This document shows, one piece after another, positions 32,813 through 46,200 of a stretch of 64,000 nt of DNA (the first letter of the stretch is position 1; each line of letters opens with the position of its first letter). This DNA is from Thuidium tamariscinum (Eukaryota > Streptophyta > Bryopsida > Hypnales > Thuidiaceae), in contig OX344758.2 in the NCBI GenBank assembly GCA_947034885.2, positions 1,242,501-1,306,500 of the forward strand, given 5' to 3'. The notes under the pieces were generated by a model. It did not search any database. It was not told the origin of the DNA and worked only from the letters and a program-made list of their open reading frames with translations. The translations under genes and the position numbers were made by a program.

Positions 32813-35296
32813 ATGAAGACCATCGTAAAAGCATTTCTGCGACACAACTTCTTCCGACAAGACTCCGAGGCGAGGCCCACACGAATCGGCGAGGGGCATT
32901 TACTAAACAAATATTCAGCACCAGGACCTTTTGGAATTACCAAGGTCCCCAATATTCACATCACAAGGGAAATAGATTCACCCTTTAACTCCACGCAATA
33001 TGTACAACAGCTAAGTAACCAAAGACACATCACTACACCACTCCAAGTAGGGTTAGGCCTATTACTAACCGATGAAGAAAAATCCGCTACGGGTACGGCA
33101 ACAATCCCTCCCCATAAGAAATTGCCACCACAAGACGAAACTGAGGCCTGGGAGATACTAGAAGATTATGAAGGACCAGGACTGGTCACCTTAGTGGATG
33201 ATATCCCCTGTGAAGACGCGTGTCTTTTGGAGATCGATGGCACTCAGAACATAGATTGGGATGTCATTTTACGAGAAGAAGACATCATGCCACAACTACA
33301 TATACGCAAGACAGCAGACGGCTTGGAAGTCGGGTCAGACATAGCAACTTACCCATCAGTACCCAATGACTGGTACCATGGTCCCACTGACCCCATACAT
33401 GTACAGACGGACGATTGGAAGGAAATCGACGTCTCGCATCCTGGGGAGGAGCCCAAATTAATCAAGGTCGGAGCACATCTTGAAGGAGAAGAACTTCAGG
33501 CCTATCGGTCATTAATTATAGAATTTCGAGAAGTATTTGCATGGTCATATCTAGACCTCCGAGGAATACCATCATCAATAGTGGAATTCACTATACCAGT
33601 AATCCCGAGCACAATACCTATCCGACAACGACAACGAAGAATGAACCCATCTCTACAACTCATTGTCAAAGCAGAGATCGAACGGTTACTACAAGCCCAG
33701 TTTATCCGGCCGGTAGAAATCACCGATTGGGTATCACCTATGGTATTGGTAAAAAGGAATAATGGAAAGCTCAGAGTGTGCGTAGACTATCGGCAGTTGA
33801 ACAAAAACATTCAGAAGGATCATTTCCCCCTTCCGTTCATTAACACCATCGTGGAGGAGGTTGCAGGAAATGAATTGTTCACCTTTATGGATGGTTACTC
33901 CGGGTACAACCAAATTTCTATTGCCCAATCGGATTGGTCAAAAACAGCATTCATTACGCCATGGGGGACTTTTATTTATAGAGTCATGCCTTTTGGTCTC
34001 TGTAACGCACCATCAGCATTTCAACGGGTCATGAGTTTCGCCTTTGCCGACCTATTACACAAATCCATGACAGTCTACATAGATGACTTTAGTACTCAAT
34101 CAACTAGCAAAGATCATCTAATGTTGGTCCGCAAATGTCTAATCCGTTGTAGACAAACGGGCATTGCCCTCAACCCAACAAAACTGTTTCTCGGAGTTAA
34201 AAGGGGGGTATTACTAGGATACGTGGTATCAAAAGACGGAAAAATGGCAGACCCAGAAAAGGTTGAGGTCATTTTCAATTTATCCCCTCCGACAGATGTT
34301 AAAGGCATACAACGAGTACTAGGCCACACTGGATATTACCGGGATGTCATAGAGGATTATGCCACTCAGGCATTACTTTTAACAAACTTGACCAAAAAAG
34401 CGGTCAAGTTTGATTGGACACCCGAATGTCAGGAAAGTTATGATGGCCTAAAGAGGAAGTTAACTACTGCCCCCGTACTAAGGGCACCTGACTGGAATAA
34501 ACCATTCCATGTATACTGCGACGCATCAGCGGTAGCGGTCGGAAGCACCTTATGCCAACTAGAAGAGGATACTGGCCAAGAACACCCGATTGTATTCGCA
34601 AGCCGACAACTCACCTCAGCTGAACGAAATTATACCACGACGGAGAAGGAATGTCTAGCCATGATATATTCTGTAAAGAAGTTCAGACACTATTTACTTA
34701 TGAACCAAATAGTGTTCTTTGTGGACCATATGGCGATCAAATATTTGGTAAACAAACCTAACCTAAGCGGGAGATTGGCCAGGTGGGTCTTATTATTGTC
34801 CGAATTCGACTACACAGTAGAATTCAAACCAGGGAAGAAACATTTAAGGGCTGATCACTTATCTCGGTTGTCCAACAAGCTAGGAACTGAAGACATCGAC
34901 GATGAATTTCCAGATGACCAGTTATTCACCGTTCGCTCAGTCCCCACCTGGTACAAGCATATTGCTCAATTTCTAAGCTCCCAAAAATATCCTAATGGGT
35001 TAGACAAAAATGAACGAAGAAAAATTCGAGTTAACAACACCCATTTTGTTTTGATTGCTGGAAAACTATATCGACGAGGTGTAGACGGAATCCTTCGCAG
35101 ATGCGTATCATATGAGGAAGTCCCAGCCATCCTTGAAGCTTGCCATGGAAGTGCATGTGGCGGACATTTCTCTAGCCGACTGACCACTCAAAAAATCTTG
35201 AGAGCAGGATATTTTTGGCCAACCATGTTCGGAGATGCAGAAGCCCACACCAAAGGGTGTGATGCATGTCAAAGATATGCTCGGAATGACATGTGA
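32813..35296 (+). pseudogene. Gypsy pol: RT, RNase H and integrase zinc-binding domain (827 aa open)
   Basis: The long frame has an acidic N-terminal half with HPGEEPKLIKVG and FREVFAWSYLDL. RT follows from about residue 260, with VCVDYRQLNKNIQKDHFPLP, FMDGYSGYNQI, FGLCNAPSAFQRVM and YIDDF near residue 422. RNase H has YCDASAVAVGSTL near 568 and YTTTEKECLAM. An integrase HHCC finger is visible near residue 775 (HGSACGGHF...CDACQRYA). A TGA at 35294-35296 interrupts the frame just before the integrase core, and the same frame continues beyond. Confidence 0.93.
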
Positions 35297-36196
35297 TTGG
35301 ACCTTCCCCTTAACCCATCCCTACCTTTAGCCCCTCTAGAAAAATGGGGCATTGACTATGTAGGACCATTCGCACCTATTTCCTCACGCCGAAACCAATA
35401 CGTCATTGTGGCAACAGAATATCTCACCAAATGGGCCGAGGCAAAAGCGGTAAAGAACGCCGACGCTAAACAAACGGCCATATTCCTTTACGAAAATATT
35501 ATCACCAGGTTTGGTTGCCCAAAAAATTTGGTCAGCGACAGAGGGTCTCATTTCCTCAATGAAACTATAGAATTAATGACGGACATGTTTCAAATCAATC
35601 ACCGAAAGACCACACCCTATCATCCCCAAACTAATGGACATACGGAAAGAGTCAACCAAACTCTAGTCCGTATACTACGGAAGACAGTCTCCGACAGTAA
35701 AAGAAACTAGGATGTCAAATTGGCAGCGGCATTATGGGCATATCGCACTACTTACAAAGTCACCACCCAAGCGACTCCATTTGCCCTAATGTATGGAGTA
35801 GAAGCAATACTCCCGATAGAATTTGAAGTGCAATCTTTGCGCATCGCCGTAGATGCACGATTAGATGACTCGCAATCACTCAAGGAACGATTGGAGTATT
35901 TGGAAGCGTTAAGTGAGTCTCGACGCATGTCCGCTCAACACGTCGAGACCATTCAGAGGAGAAGAAAAGTGGCATTCGACAAACGAAACAAAACACGACT
36001 CCTCCAGCCAGGAATGTGGGTGATGGTTTAAGATGCGTGAAGGTTGGAATTTCCAGGAAAATTCGATGCCCTTTGGACCGGCCCTTACATCATCCAAGAA
36101 ACCTTCATCAACAACTCTGTTCAACTAAAAAATCTGGACGGGACGGAATTCCCCACACGGACTAACGGCAGCCGGTGCAAGGAATATCGCGTATGA
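35297..36196 (+). pseudogene. Gypsy integrase core and C-terminus, interrupted by stops
   Basis: Continues in the pol frame. The catalytic D,D,E are visible in WGIDYVGPF, VSDRGSHF and NGHTERVNQTL. A TAG at 35708-35710 falls between KRN and DVKLAAALWAYR, where Trp is usual. TAA 36029-36031 and TGA just after it interrupt the C-terminal domain, and the frame then continues through FDALWTGPYII and VQLKNLDGTEF to a stop at about 36196. No chromodomain is seen. Three of the stops fit C-to-T or G-to-A transitions. Confidence 0.9.
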
Positions 36197-37470
36197 AGGG
36201 TAAGAACCTCTAACAAAATTCTGTGTGGTTGCTTCCGAGTATTTTCAACCCACCTCTCAAACCCATAGAGGTTGGGAATTTCAATTTATTTGTTTTGCTT
36301 TTATTTTTTCAAGTATTTCAATTTTATTTGCTATTTGATTTCAATTATTTGCTAAAACCAAAAAAAACAAAAAATACAAAAATACAAAAATAGAGTGTTG
36401 CTTCGGAAGGTTGAAGGTTCCTAGTACTTACTTAGCCATGGTTTTGATTTTCAAAAGTTGGTTGTGATTCCTAAATAGAGTTTTAAAACCAGACTCTATC
36501 AACCTTAGGGCAAAAGATTTGAAAAGACTTAGCTTCTTCAAGAAGTTACTTATGTTGCCCACCTTTGGAAATCATGTAAAAATAAGGGCTTCTTAGTGCC
36601 TACCATGCCTAAACTAAGAAAATTCTATCGGTACCTCCATACGGACAACCAAGGGACTTCGATTCTTACAACCTTCATTGCAAAAATTTCCTTTTGAATT
36701 GATTTCCTTTTATTATCAAAAAATCCTAAAAAATTAAAAATCTAAAAATCCAAAATTACTCTTGCTCGGAGAAATCCAAATTGTGGAGGATAAAACCTTC
36801 AAACCCATTGGAACACCTATTCAAAGAGGTGTATCCAATTTACTAGTGGTTACCTCAAATTAATTCAAAATTCTTGGTACATGTTTCATGATCAACAGGT
36901 ACGTTTTTGTCAACCCTTTATTTGCACCAAATTCAAATTACCCAATGGGAATTAAAATTTTGGGCATATTAACTCAGACAACAAATTACAAAAATGGTTG
37001 GTTCATCAAAATATTAGCTAACCTTCAAACTTTGATCTTGGTACACCAGATGATAACGAATATTTATTCCGAAATCGGTGGTGCATCAATAACTTATTTA
37101 AATTTACTTATCTTTGGTTGTGACTTCACATGGAAGTTTGTGCTATTATAAATATGGGATATCTTCATGGTGAAGCCTTCCTAGCCTCTGAATTGCTTCA
37201 CTAGACGTAATTCTCGCCTAAGAGTAGACTAGGTCCTCCGGAGCCCTTGTTGGGTATAAGACTCGAGATTCGTATCGTATACTTGGAATATTCATAAATC
37301 TAAATGTGGAGAAGCGTAAAAGAAAAGGCATTGGGCCACCAATGCTAATCCAAGCCCTGTTGCTAAGTATGTTGAGGAAACGATATAATTAGTGACTGAC
37401 AGTGGAATGAAAGCCGAGAGTGCGCGAGCCTTGACATTCATCCACTGTTAGGTTGATAAATAATGGTTCA
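36197..37470. other. Noncoding 3' flank of the gypsy element
   Basis: AT-rich with short A-runs. I compared it by eye with 28.1-30.3 kb for a 3' LTR and found none. The 87-codon frame at 36888-37151 has no recognisable domain. Confidence 0.35.
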
Positions 37471-37760
37471 ACCAATGGACCGGTTTGCTGTCCGCAATCT
37501 GTCCGCCCATCCGCACTTTAACCGACCGACGTCCCACCTTCCGTCCGCAGTTTGACCGACCGCTATCCCGCCTCCCGTCCGTAGTCCGACCGACCACCCG
37601 TTTGCCTTCCGTCTTACTAAAAGGCCGTCCGCATGGCTGTCCGGTCGCCCATCCGCTGGACGTATGTCAAAAAAAATTCAAATGTCAAAAGACGTCCGAG
37701 GGGTAGCGTCCACGTCCCATGGACATCCGGACGTCTGGACGTCCCGTCATCCCTGCCCGC
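37470..37760. repeat. GC-rich degenerate repeat island (GTCCG/GACCG)
   Basis: Words such as CCGTCCGCAGTTTGACCGACC and CCGTCCGTAGTCCGACCGACC recur at roughly 35-45 bp, with many isolated GTCCG pentamers. It is a sharp GC island in AT-rich DNA with no convincing ORF. Confidence 0.75.
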
Positions 37761-38366
37761 AGTCCGGGAACCCGCAATCTCCTAATGCCCTCAAATTTCA
37801 TCTAATGCTACAAGATTATTTGGTTGGGATTTTCATACCTTAGTGACATGTAGACTTATAAGGCTCAAAAAGCAATGATGTTTTTGAACCAAAAAGGCCT
37901 TCGGCCTCAAGGGGCTAATTCAATCATTCATTGCACTTAAAATCTTCTTGAAAATGGAAAATAGACTTTAAGAAAATTTCCATACAAATCTTGGAAACCA
38001 CTTGTGTCACTTATTGAAAAGCTTTGGAAATGAATTTCTTTTGTAGATGAAATGAAGTGTATTTACATCATGGTCTCTTACTATTTTTTTAGAAAGTGCT
38101 AAAGTAGCAATATATGATGTTATAGTAGTGCTTTAAATTTCAACATTAATTAATATATTGGATAGAAATATTACATTAGCTCATATTACATGTCTAAAAT
38201 TTTGTTTTCAATTTCAATCCAACAATTTCATCCAAGATTTTTCTATAATTCAAAGTTTTCTAACAAAAAACTTCACAATTTGTTGCCATCACTTAGCTAG
38301 ATTATCTACATCACTTGGAAGTTCAATAAAAAAAAGACACCTAACATGATATTCTAATAAGAATGT
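37761..38366. other. AT-rich spacer
   Basis: The short stretch at about 37770-37815 (CCGGGAACCCGCAATCTC) resembles words in the MITE family at 54384 and 57576 and may be a remnant of it. Nothing else recognised. Confidence 0.35.
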
Positions 38367-38370
38367 TTAA

Positions 38371-39282
38371 CCCCTAAACCCCTGAACACTATTTTTTGAG
38401 ATTATAAATTTTTTGGGCAGCTCACTACGGATGGTGTTTTTATTTTTTTTCTTTGAAATTTTGATACAATGTGTGTTCAAGGAGTAGCTTTAAGGCCCAA
38501 CAATTTTCATAACTTTTGACTTTGTGGATAAAAAGTTATGGCATGATATGTCACTTTGTTTGCTCGGCGGGCAGCCCGAGCAGTTGAAAAAACTTTTTCA
38601 AAAAAACTTTTTTTTAAAAGTGAAATTTCAAATTGATTCTTTAGGTTTATATAGACATGGTAAAGTCAAAAGTTATGAAGATTTTGAGTTTGGGGTAGTT
38701 TGCGGCCAGTTACAGAATCTCTACATTACAAAAAAAGTTTGAAATTCTTCATTTAATTCAATGTTTCATATTTTTGGAAAAAAATAAAAAAAGAAGAAGG
38801 TGTAGATTGTTTATTAAAACATTTTAACCATTGGGATTGAAAATTTTCAATTCCGTGAATAAAATGTTCACAATTTAGTTTTTTGGCTCATTTTTTACTT
38901 CTTTCTACTTACTTATTTTTTCCTATATGTTGTACAATTCCAAATGGTTTGAAATTTTTTGAGAATGTAGCCAACTTGCATTGAAGTATGAATTCAAAGA
39001 GTAACCACCATTTTGAATTTTCACACAAATGTGACCTTGTGAAGTGCAGCTGCCCGGATTTTTGAAGGGATAAAAAAACAGTTTTTGTCAATTCAAATGC
39101 TTATATCTTGCAATCTACACGGTGAAAATTTTTTAAATTTTTTCCACATGTTTACAAACCACCTTACTACAAGATCCTATGGTTACATGAGTCAAGAATG
39201 TGTTTAAGAAAAACCCTGTGCTCTTGTATTAGAAATGGCAGTTTTGGAGCATTTTTTTGGTGATTGTTAAGGGGTTTAGGGG
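38371..39282. mobile_element. piggyBac-like non-autonomous element, 912 bp
   Basis: Ends are CCCCTAAACCCCTGAACA and, inverted, CCCCTAAACCCCTTAACA (one mismatch over 18). The tetranucleotide TTAA directly flanks both sides (38367-38370 and 39283-39286). A TTAA duplication with CCC-starting termini is the signature of the piggyBac superfamily. Its internal right part (ACAAGATCCTATGGTTA, GGCAGTTTTGGAG) resembles the elements ending at 47449 and 51873. No transposase is present. Confidence 0.65.
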
Positions 39283-39286
39283 TTAA

Positions 39287-40052
39287 ACAAATTTGCAATG
39301 TGGCTATGATAATGCATGCATAAATTGGTATCAAAGAATTACTTGGATGAAGGAATGAAGAATGTAGCCTAATTCTCTTTCCACTCTTGTCAAATTTGTC
39401 AAACCATTTTTATTGCTTGTCATAGCATTTGTAATTTTGTATGTATAATTCAAAGATGACTTTTTATCAAAGAATAGTCCATTTTCTAGGGTTAGGATGA
39501 ACAAAGGATTTGATATAAATCTAATAAGACATGACAAACTAAAAATATCAAATGATTGATTTGCCCAAAAAATTGTAAGAAACATACATTTCTTTTATTT
39601 ATATATAGAGAGAGAGATATACACACATGTACATGAGAGTTGAATAGGCTTGGCTTAGGGAAGGTGCCTTGTCTTCAAATTTTTATGTGGGGCAAAAAAC
39701 TAAAAAAATTTGGAATTAAGAATGGATAATTAAAATATAAATGTTTTGCAACATTAAGCTATTGTGGAACTTCATTGGGTTTGTTTTTTCTATAATAGTA
39801 TGAACATTCAAAGATAAAACAATTCAAAATGCTTTCCAAAATAATGGCTAGGAGAAAATATATTTGTTGTTATAACAATCTAAACCTTGACCTTAGAACA
39901 CCACGACAAACTAGAGAGGTCCAATGGATGACAAGGAATTCTTGTATGTAAAACAAAATTGCAATCATTCATCCTCAGTTTTAGGAGTGGAAAGTAAAGA
40001 TCTTCTATAGTTGTTTGACTTCAAATGAGTTTTTTTGAATTATTACCAATAT
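39287..40052. other. AT-rich spacer
   Basis: Contains a short AG/TA microsatellite near 39601-39630. No gene or element end recognised. Confidence 0.4.
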
Positions 40053-40359
40053 GGCGAATTTCATTAAAATGGTGGTATTCCATTACTTTGACACTTTTGA
40101 CAGTTCAGACTGCGCAGTTTGAAATCTACATTTTTCATAGATGTTTGAAATCTATATGTGCTATAGATGTTTGAAATCTATACCAATCCAAGATGTTTCA
40201 GATTGCACAATTTGAAATCTAAATTTGTCATAGATTTTGAAAATCTATACAAGTCCTAGATGTCAAAAAATCTATACCAATCCTAGATACCAGTTTTTAG
40301 TTCAGACCTCGTGGTCTGAAAAATGGCATTTGGAATATCGCCATTTTAATGAAATTTGC
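40053..40359. mobile_element. MITE with ATTTCATTAAAATGG termini, copy 1
   Basis: The left end GGCGAATTTCATTAAAATGG pairs with the inverted right end GCAAATTTCATTAAAATGG. The interior repeats TAGATGTTTGAAATCTA-like words and contains TTCAGACC...GGTCTGAA. The same termini and interior occur at 61603-61817. The superfamily is unassigned because the target duplication is unclear. Confidence 0.8.
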
Positions 40360-41737
40360 TTTCAATGATTCTTACAATTTTAGAAATCATAAATTTCACA
40401 AAGACCCCCCGCGTCCTTCTAGGGTTAAGCAATCGAAACCAATAAAGGGATTAGTTGGTCATCATCCAAAAGGATGATCATGGATAGTTAGGCAATTATT
40501 GCCTCTTCACGGTGCATAGTAAACTAACTAATCAAACATAAGAAACTATATACCATGGAAATAAAATAAAATTTTAAATTTTTTGGGAGGGTGGGGTGAA
40601 TTAAAAATTAAATTTTTTTAAATTAAATTTTTTTTCACTCATCACCCCCATCCTTTGCCCCCTCCCCCTCCCCTTCCCCTCTTGTAGTTTTCAGTGGGTG
40701 GGTGTGAGTGCAAACAATATGGGATGTATCCCTTGTTGTACTTGTATTTGTATTCTGATTTGTATTCTTTTTTGTATTCGTATTCGTATTCGTATTCGTA
40801 TTCGTATTTTGATTCATAATTGTATTTGCATTCATATTTTGATTTGAATTCATATTAAAACCCACTGGCTCTTGATTTTTCCTTGAAGGGGGGTGAAATT
40901 TTTTTCCCCCCATCCAACAACTCCTAATTTGGGGGGTGGGAGGAGGGAGGAGGGGCCAGGTATTGAAAACCAAGTGTGATAGGCAAGTCACCCCGGATAG
41001 TTGGATAGTTGGTCATCATCCAAGAAGATTATCAAAATCTTTTCTTAGAATATTTTGACCTATAAAAAACAAATGCACTATCATCCATTTTTAACCATTG
41101 TGAGAATAAGGTTTCAATTGTAATACTATCCTATAAGGATACTATCTTGTAGGGATATACTACATTTTCCATCTCCTAACATTATTAATGTAATCAATAA
41201 ATTTGTATAACAAATCAATAGTAGATTTCAAGTCTTTTTTATTTATAAAATGTTGGACATTTAATACTTCCAACCAAAGACTAGAAGTGCAATTTGGAAT
41301 AGGTAATCTAAATGATCTAGAAGTCGTGAGTACATCAAAATTTCATTTTATTTCAATTTCCTATTTCGAAAAAGATGCCCATTCACTCTTAAAGATTGGA
41401 GGATGAGTTTTCAATGTTGAAAGACATTATCCACCTCCTTGCTACAAGGTGAGAACACCCCCAAACCATCAAAATAGGCAATTCAGCATAATTGGAGGAA
41501 AATTTTTCAAGAAAAAAACATTTTGCAGTATTAGCGTTTGAAAATCATGATTTTTCAACAAAGGAAATAACTTATACAAAACCTATTAATATTGGCAAAA
41601 GGAAGCCCATGAGAGGGAAAGTGTGCCAAAAGAAGCATCTTGTGCCATTGCTACAAGATAAACTGTTGTTAAACTAAACAACAATGATCTAACTTTACAA
41701 TAGTTTTAGTTGGTCGTTTGGGTCCATCATTTCAATG
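40360..41737. other. Spacer with GTATTC microsatellite and an element fragment
   Basis: A (GTATTC)n run spans about 40740-40812 and creates low-complexity frames on the minus strand. At 41461-41575 about 100 bp match one arm of the foldback element at 62772-63699 (GGCAATTCAGCATAATTGGA). No gene. Confidence 0.6.
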
Positions 41738-41741
41738 TTAA

Positions 41742-41978
41742 CCCTTAAACGATGCCCCTTAAATGATGCCAAAGCCATTTTTTCTGGTAGATGAGTATGA
41801 GATAATCTTTCTATGTAGGACAAAATTGCAATCATTCATCCTCGGAATTAGGGGTGGAAAAGGAAGATCTTCTACAGTGCTTTGACTTCCAACGAGTGTT
41901 TTTAGATTTTTGTAAATCAATGATTCACACGGTATCAAAATTCCTCAATTCCACGGCCACCGGCTCGTCATTTAGGGG
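41742..41978. mobile_element. piggyBac-like MITE, 237 bp
   Basis: Flanked by TTAA on both sides (41738-41741 and 41979-41982). Ends are CCCTTAAACGATG and, inverted, CCCCTAAATGACG, matching at 10 of 13 positions. It is a short internal-deletion type with no coding capacity. Confidence 0.55.
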
Positions 41979-42089
41979 TTAACAAATTTTAGTTTCTGCC
42001 GGTACTCCAGATTTAGATGACTTGCTGCAGTGAAGATGCCCTTCAATAAGAGAAAACCATACAAACACTTCATATTTAGTACTCGCCAA

Positions 42090-42310
42090 TGCAGAACTTA
42101 GAAAGGCAGCAGATGACTTCCCACGTGCATTTTAGAACACTTACAGAATCCAAAATGTGACATGCATTAAATGACTTGCCATGTTCATTGCAGAGCGTCA
42201 ATCAACTCTAAATGTGCATGACATCAAATAACATACCATGCTCATTTTAGGGCAGTTATCAACTCTAAAATATGTAATGGCATCAAATGATTCGCCACAC
42301 AATTTTGGGC
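42090..42310. repeat. About 60-bp tandem repeat, three to four units
   Basis: Units share a GACATCAAATGACTTGCCATG-type phrase followed by TCATTTTAG and CAACTCTAAA, with starts near 42159, 42217 and 42277 and a more diverged copy before them. Confidence 0.65.
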
Positions 42311-43200
42311 ATTCTAAGCAACTTACGCACTGAATATCTAAGCATAAAATAAGGTAACAGACTGTGGCTTGAGCAACGGACTAAAGGTAGGCAGCCTTTT
42401 TGAGAGAAATCGAGAGAATTGATCTCTCACAAATGTATTCATTCAACTGAGCTAATTCGTACTTGGGAAAGGAGCTTGAGCCTACTGGAACTTAAACGAT
42501 GTCGCGAGACAAAAACATGCTGCAGACCACCGTGGAGAATACCCTCAGAAAACACAAATTGCTTGGAAACTGGAATTGTACAACCGCGGTATAATATACA
42601 CTTTGCATCCAAGGAAGGTACCAGTACACCATTCCAGGCAGTATTAACTGACAAATAAGAACCTTCACCTTTACTTCTACCCTAAAATAACTGAATTTCG
42701 TACCCTCAAGCACATTACTCGCAACTCCTCTGCGTGTCGCCCAGAAAACACAATGCACAAAACTATCAAGCAATAAGAAAACATTCTACCAGCATTCTAT
42801 CAAAGATTTCAAATAATCACGAAAGCCCATAGTGCTCGACCAAGGCATCCTGCTGTGGTTACCTGCAATAGTACAACGCCACGCCAAGCTGCTGCTTTTT
42901 ATCAATCTTCACAGGCTCCGTCGGACACTCGTCATAGTGATGCAAGACGTGGGTAATAATAAACGGTGGACCAAATGGGGAACACCCGCTCCCGATCGCT
43001 TGCAGGACTGCATAAACCCACAGCCGGTTGACCTCCTGTGTGCAAGACTAAGCGTATGATAATGTTGGGAATATTCCTCCATGTCTTCGACGGATTCCAG
43101 ATTGCCTATTTGGCGTTGCGCACCATCCTTCATTCACACAAGGTAATTTTCTTTGGATGTGCCTCTGTGCATATCATATTCAACTTCAAGAGCTCTAATT
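42311..43200 (-). other. 3' flank of the BTB-trihelix gene
   Basis: Slightly higher GC than the surrounding spacer. It is probably partly the 3' untranslated region of the gene ending at 43201. The short frames here show no domain. Confidence 0.4.
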
Positions 43201-46200
43201 CTACTCTTCCTTAAGCTCGGCATCATCCGCGCTGGTGCATGGACTCTCTAAGTGTTCCCCTTGATTTGCATCAACCTTCAATCGGGGTCTATTCTGATAC
43301 CACATATCCATCTGATCGAAGAATGCACATTTCTTGCTCCTAGGCAGTCCTCCAGCGACCAAAGACTCGTTGTTCATATCTTTCGCACATTCTCTATCTT
43401 TTTTATATTCGTTGTAAAGTATCGAGTACTTCTTCTTACAAGCATTTGCACTCTTCCGAAAACCTCTACACACACCGAGCATTCTTGCATGAAGTTTGTT
43501 CCAAGTATTAACTCCTGCAACAATACCAAGATCAGCTGTATTAATGCGTGCTTTCAACTATTGGAAGTACGACTAAATGTATCACCTCAAATCTCATTAA
43601 AAGCGTGTAGAATTTCAAAAAGACATCCATTCATGCAAATCAAACCTTGTGCATATTAAGCATACCTTGTTTTTGCTTGTTTCTTTCGAACTCTTCGTGC
43701 ATCTCGCCCCTTAAAGCAATCAGAGCCTCCACTTCACAATTAGTCCAGTTCTGACCACGCCGTCCCTCAATCTTTGCCTGAGCGTCTACTGGAAGTTTCT
43801 TCCCCTTGCTTTCCTGGACCATGAGTTCATCTCCACTGACAGATCTTTCCATTAATCCTGATACTCCCTGAGCGACAGCACCAACAAAACCACCTCTGAC
43901 ATGGAAAAAAAACTGAATTAGTTCACAGATGAAAGATTTAAAAAATTGAGGATTCTAATAACCTACAGTTATCTCAGGTCTCAAGAAAGAGATGCTTTAA
44001 AGAGAAACTAGAATTTTTTTTTTAAATGATCCTTAACAATGCACAGCCTGTAACCATATATATTCTGAACGGTAACGAGAATGACAATGCCTCTGGATAT
44101 GACCCAGTATGTTTATTGCTTTCCTGAAGATACCCACCCCTCACCTTGGAAGAGAGCCACTCATATGCATTGAGGGCATGAAAGAAGGAACCCCATAGGC
44201 AGCAGGTATCATTTGCCCGTCATAGCTGGGTCTAGGACCTGGTGCCCTATCGTACCCCGTATTGAACGTTCTGCCATGTTGAGGGGGTATGGGTGGACCC
44301 CCTGGCCAGAATACACCGCTTCCGCCGCTAGTAGCGCCGTTGCCTCCATCACGAGAGGCCCCATTGTGCAGCATCGCTTCTCCTGTGAAACATCAGGAGA
44401 GATTTCACAAACAGACGAACAGAAAAACTTGTACCGAGGTAAAGTATCACCTCAAATTCATCATGCCTCGTATTTAAAGGCAAGAATCCAAACAAAGGCT
44501 AAAAACACACCTTCTAGCCGTTCTTACACTCATATTGCGGTGATTGCCTAAAGGCTGACCCACATAGGTATCCAACAATAGTCTTCTAAAGAAATCAAAG
44601 TACAACTTCATGACCCATTCGCACGTTCACAAACCTTGCTGACATACATTCTAGGTCAGGCAGATTACAAGTAAAATTTGAGCGTATTAATTTACCTGGA
44701 GCAATCTCATTATCAGGCTTCATCTCTCTTTCATCTGTCTGTAAGTGATCTTCACTATTTTCTTCTTCACTGTCAGATTTGCCATCGCATCCGTCATAGA
44801 GAATGAAAGTATTGTTCACCAAATCCTGTTCACTAGAACCAATATCTGCATGGACGAAAATCAATTAGGAGGTTCTGAAAGTACCATATGAAGATTTTAA
44901 ATAAGTACCTACGTGAGAAAATAATAAGTTAATATGCTCCTGAAAAGGTGTCGACAAACAAGCATCGAGGTCCGTTTACATCAAATAATTCAGTCATCTG
45001 TGACAGGCCTGAAGCTGCTGCTGAGTATTACCCGTCGAGATCCGCCGTCTCTTCGCGAGTAACGGGCCAATACGCTCTGACAGTTGTTCATACAACTCCA
45101 GTAGCAAACCCGGATCTTTCTGAGTATAATGCTTGTACTCATCATAAGTTGATATCTCTCCCATCTTCATCGCCTTCATCAATACCGCCTCTTTCACAGA
45201 GCTCGAGCAATGCTTCTTCGCAATGTCGAAAGTGGTTATGGCATTTTCTCTTGAAATATTCGATAACAAGGTATCTTCGCAAACTTCAGCCAGGAACTGA
45301 ACCATGTATTTCTCTGCCGCGCGAAAGAACGTTGGCATACACTCCAACGTGATATTATTGCTTATGGATCCAATGTACAGAAACGTTACAAATATTTTTA
45401 ATTCTTGAGGTGTCATCTCCGAAACTTCTATAACCTTCACATCAGCGTTCGCGCGAAACATGGCATGAAACTCTTTCGATTTTGCAGCCTGAAACGATTC
45501 AACAAATCTAGGGTCAACTAGCTACAACACCAAAACTTAGTTCCAACTCCATCGTACCACAAATATTACCCTAGAAAAACCAACCCGCTGTGAAAAGCAC
45601 CGCTCTCCCGATCGCAATCAGAAACCGAAAACTTCATTCTCATAACTGCAAAATTTCCAAATTCACTCCACCACAAAACCTTACAGCATTTTTCATGTAG
45701 GCCATAGCCCCTCTTCTAGCCCCTACAAACCCTGGAACCACACTCTCATCGCGTCTTCACAACTCCCGTCCAATCTTCACACCATACTACGGCGATATCA
45801 TACTGCCAATGCCAAGTGTCATTTCCATGCTCGCCACTTTCAACTCAACCCTTCCCAAACACAAAAGCGAAGTTCAAAAGCTAACCAGAACGGCCTTGTG
45901 CGCATAGACAGGGGAACCGTCGCAAGCCTGAAGCTCCACGTCCGCGTACGCCGCACAAACATCCGCCACATCAAGCGTCAGCACAGGCCTCAACAAACTC
46001 AGAAACTCGCGCTGCTGCTCCAACCGCTTCACCTGCGCTTGCAAGCTCTTCACCGTGGGCTCCCCCATAGAAACCCTAGACAGCTTCAAGTTGCGCTTCC
46101 GACTCAAGAGCTTCCCCCCGTTGTTGTTGTTGTTATCATTATTATTGATATTATTATTGTTGTTGTTGTTATTCGCAGGAGTGTCCTCCACCACCACCCC

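Larger units (their letters stand above)
28100..36200 (+). mobile_element. Decayed Ty3/gypsy retrotransposon (approximate extent)
   Basis: A promoter-bearing LTR-like region (28.1-30.3 kb), a long noncoding 5' internal region with a minisatellite, and a pol region with RT, RNase H and integrase in gypsy order. The RT words (FPLPFI, FMDGYSGYNQI, YIDDF) suggest a non-chromodomain Tat/Athila-type lineage. No gag or protease was recognised and no matching 3' LTR was found up to 37.4 kb, so the copy is incomplete. Both outer boundaries are estimates. Confidence 0.7.

Noticed and set aside
36197-37470. Possible 3' LTR of the gypsy element
   Set aside because: No segment matched the TATA-bearing LTR-like region at 28.1-30.3 kb by eye.
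40635-40991. Asn/Thr-rich 118-codon minus-strand frame
   Set aside because: Created by the GTATTC microsatellite.
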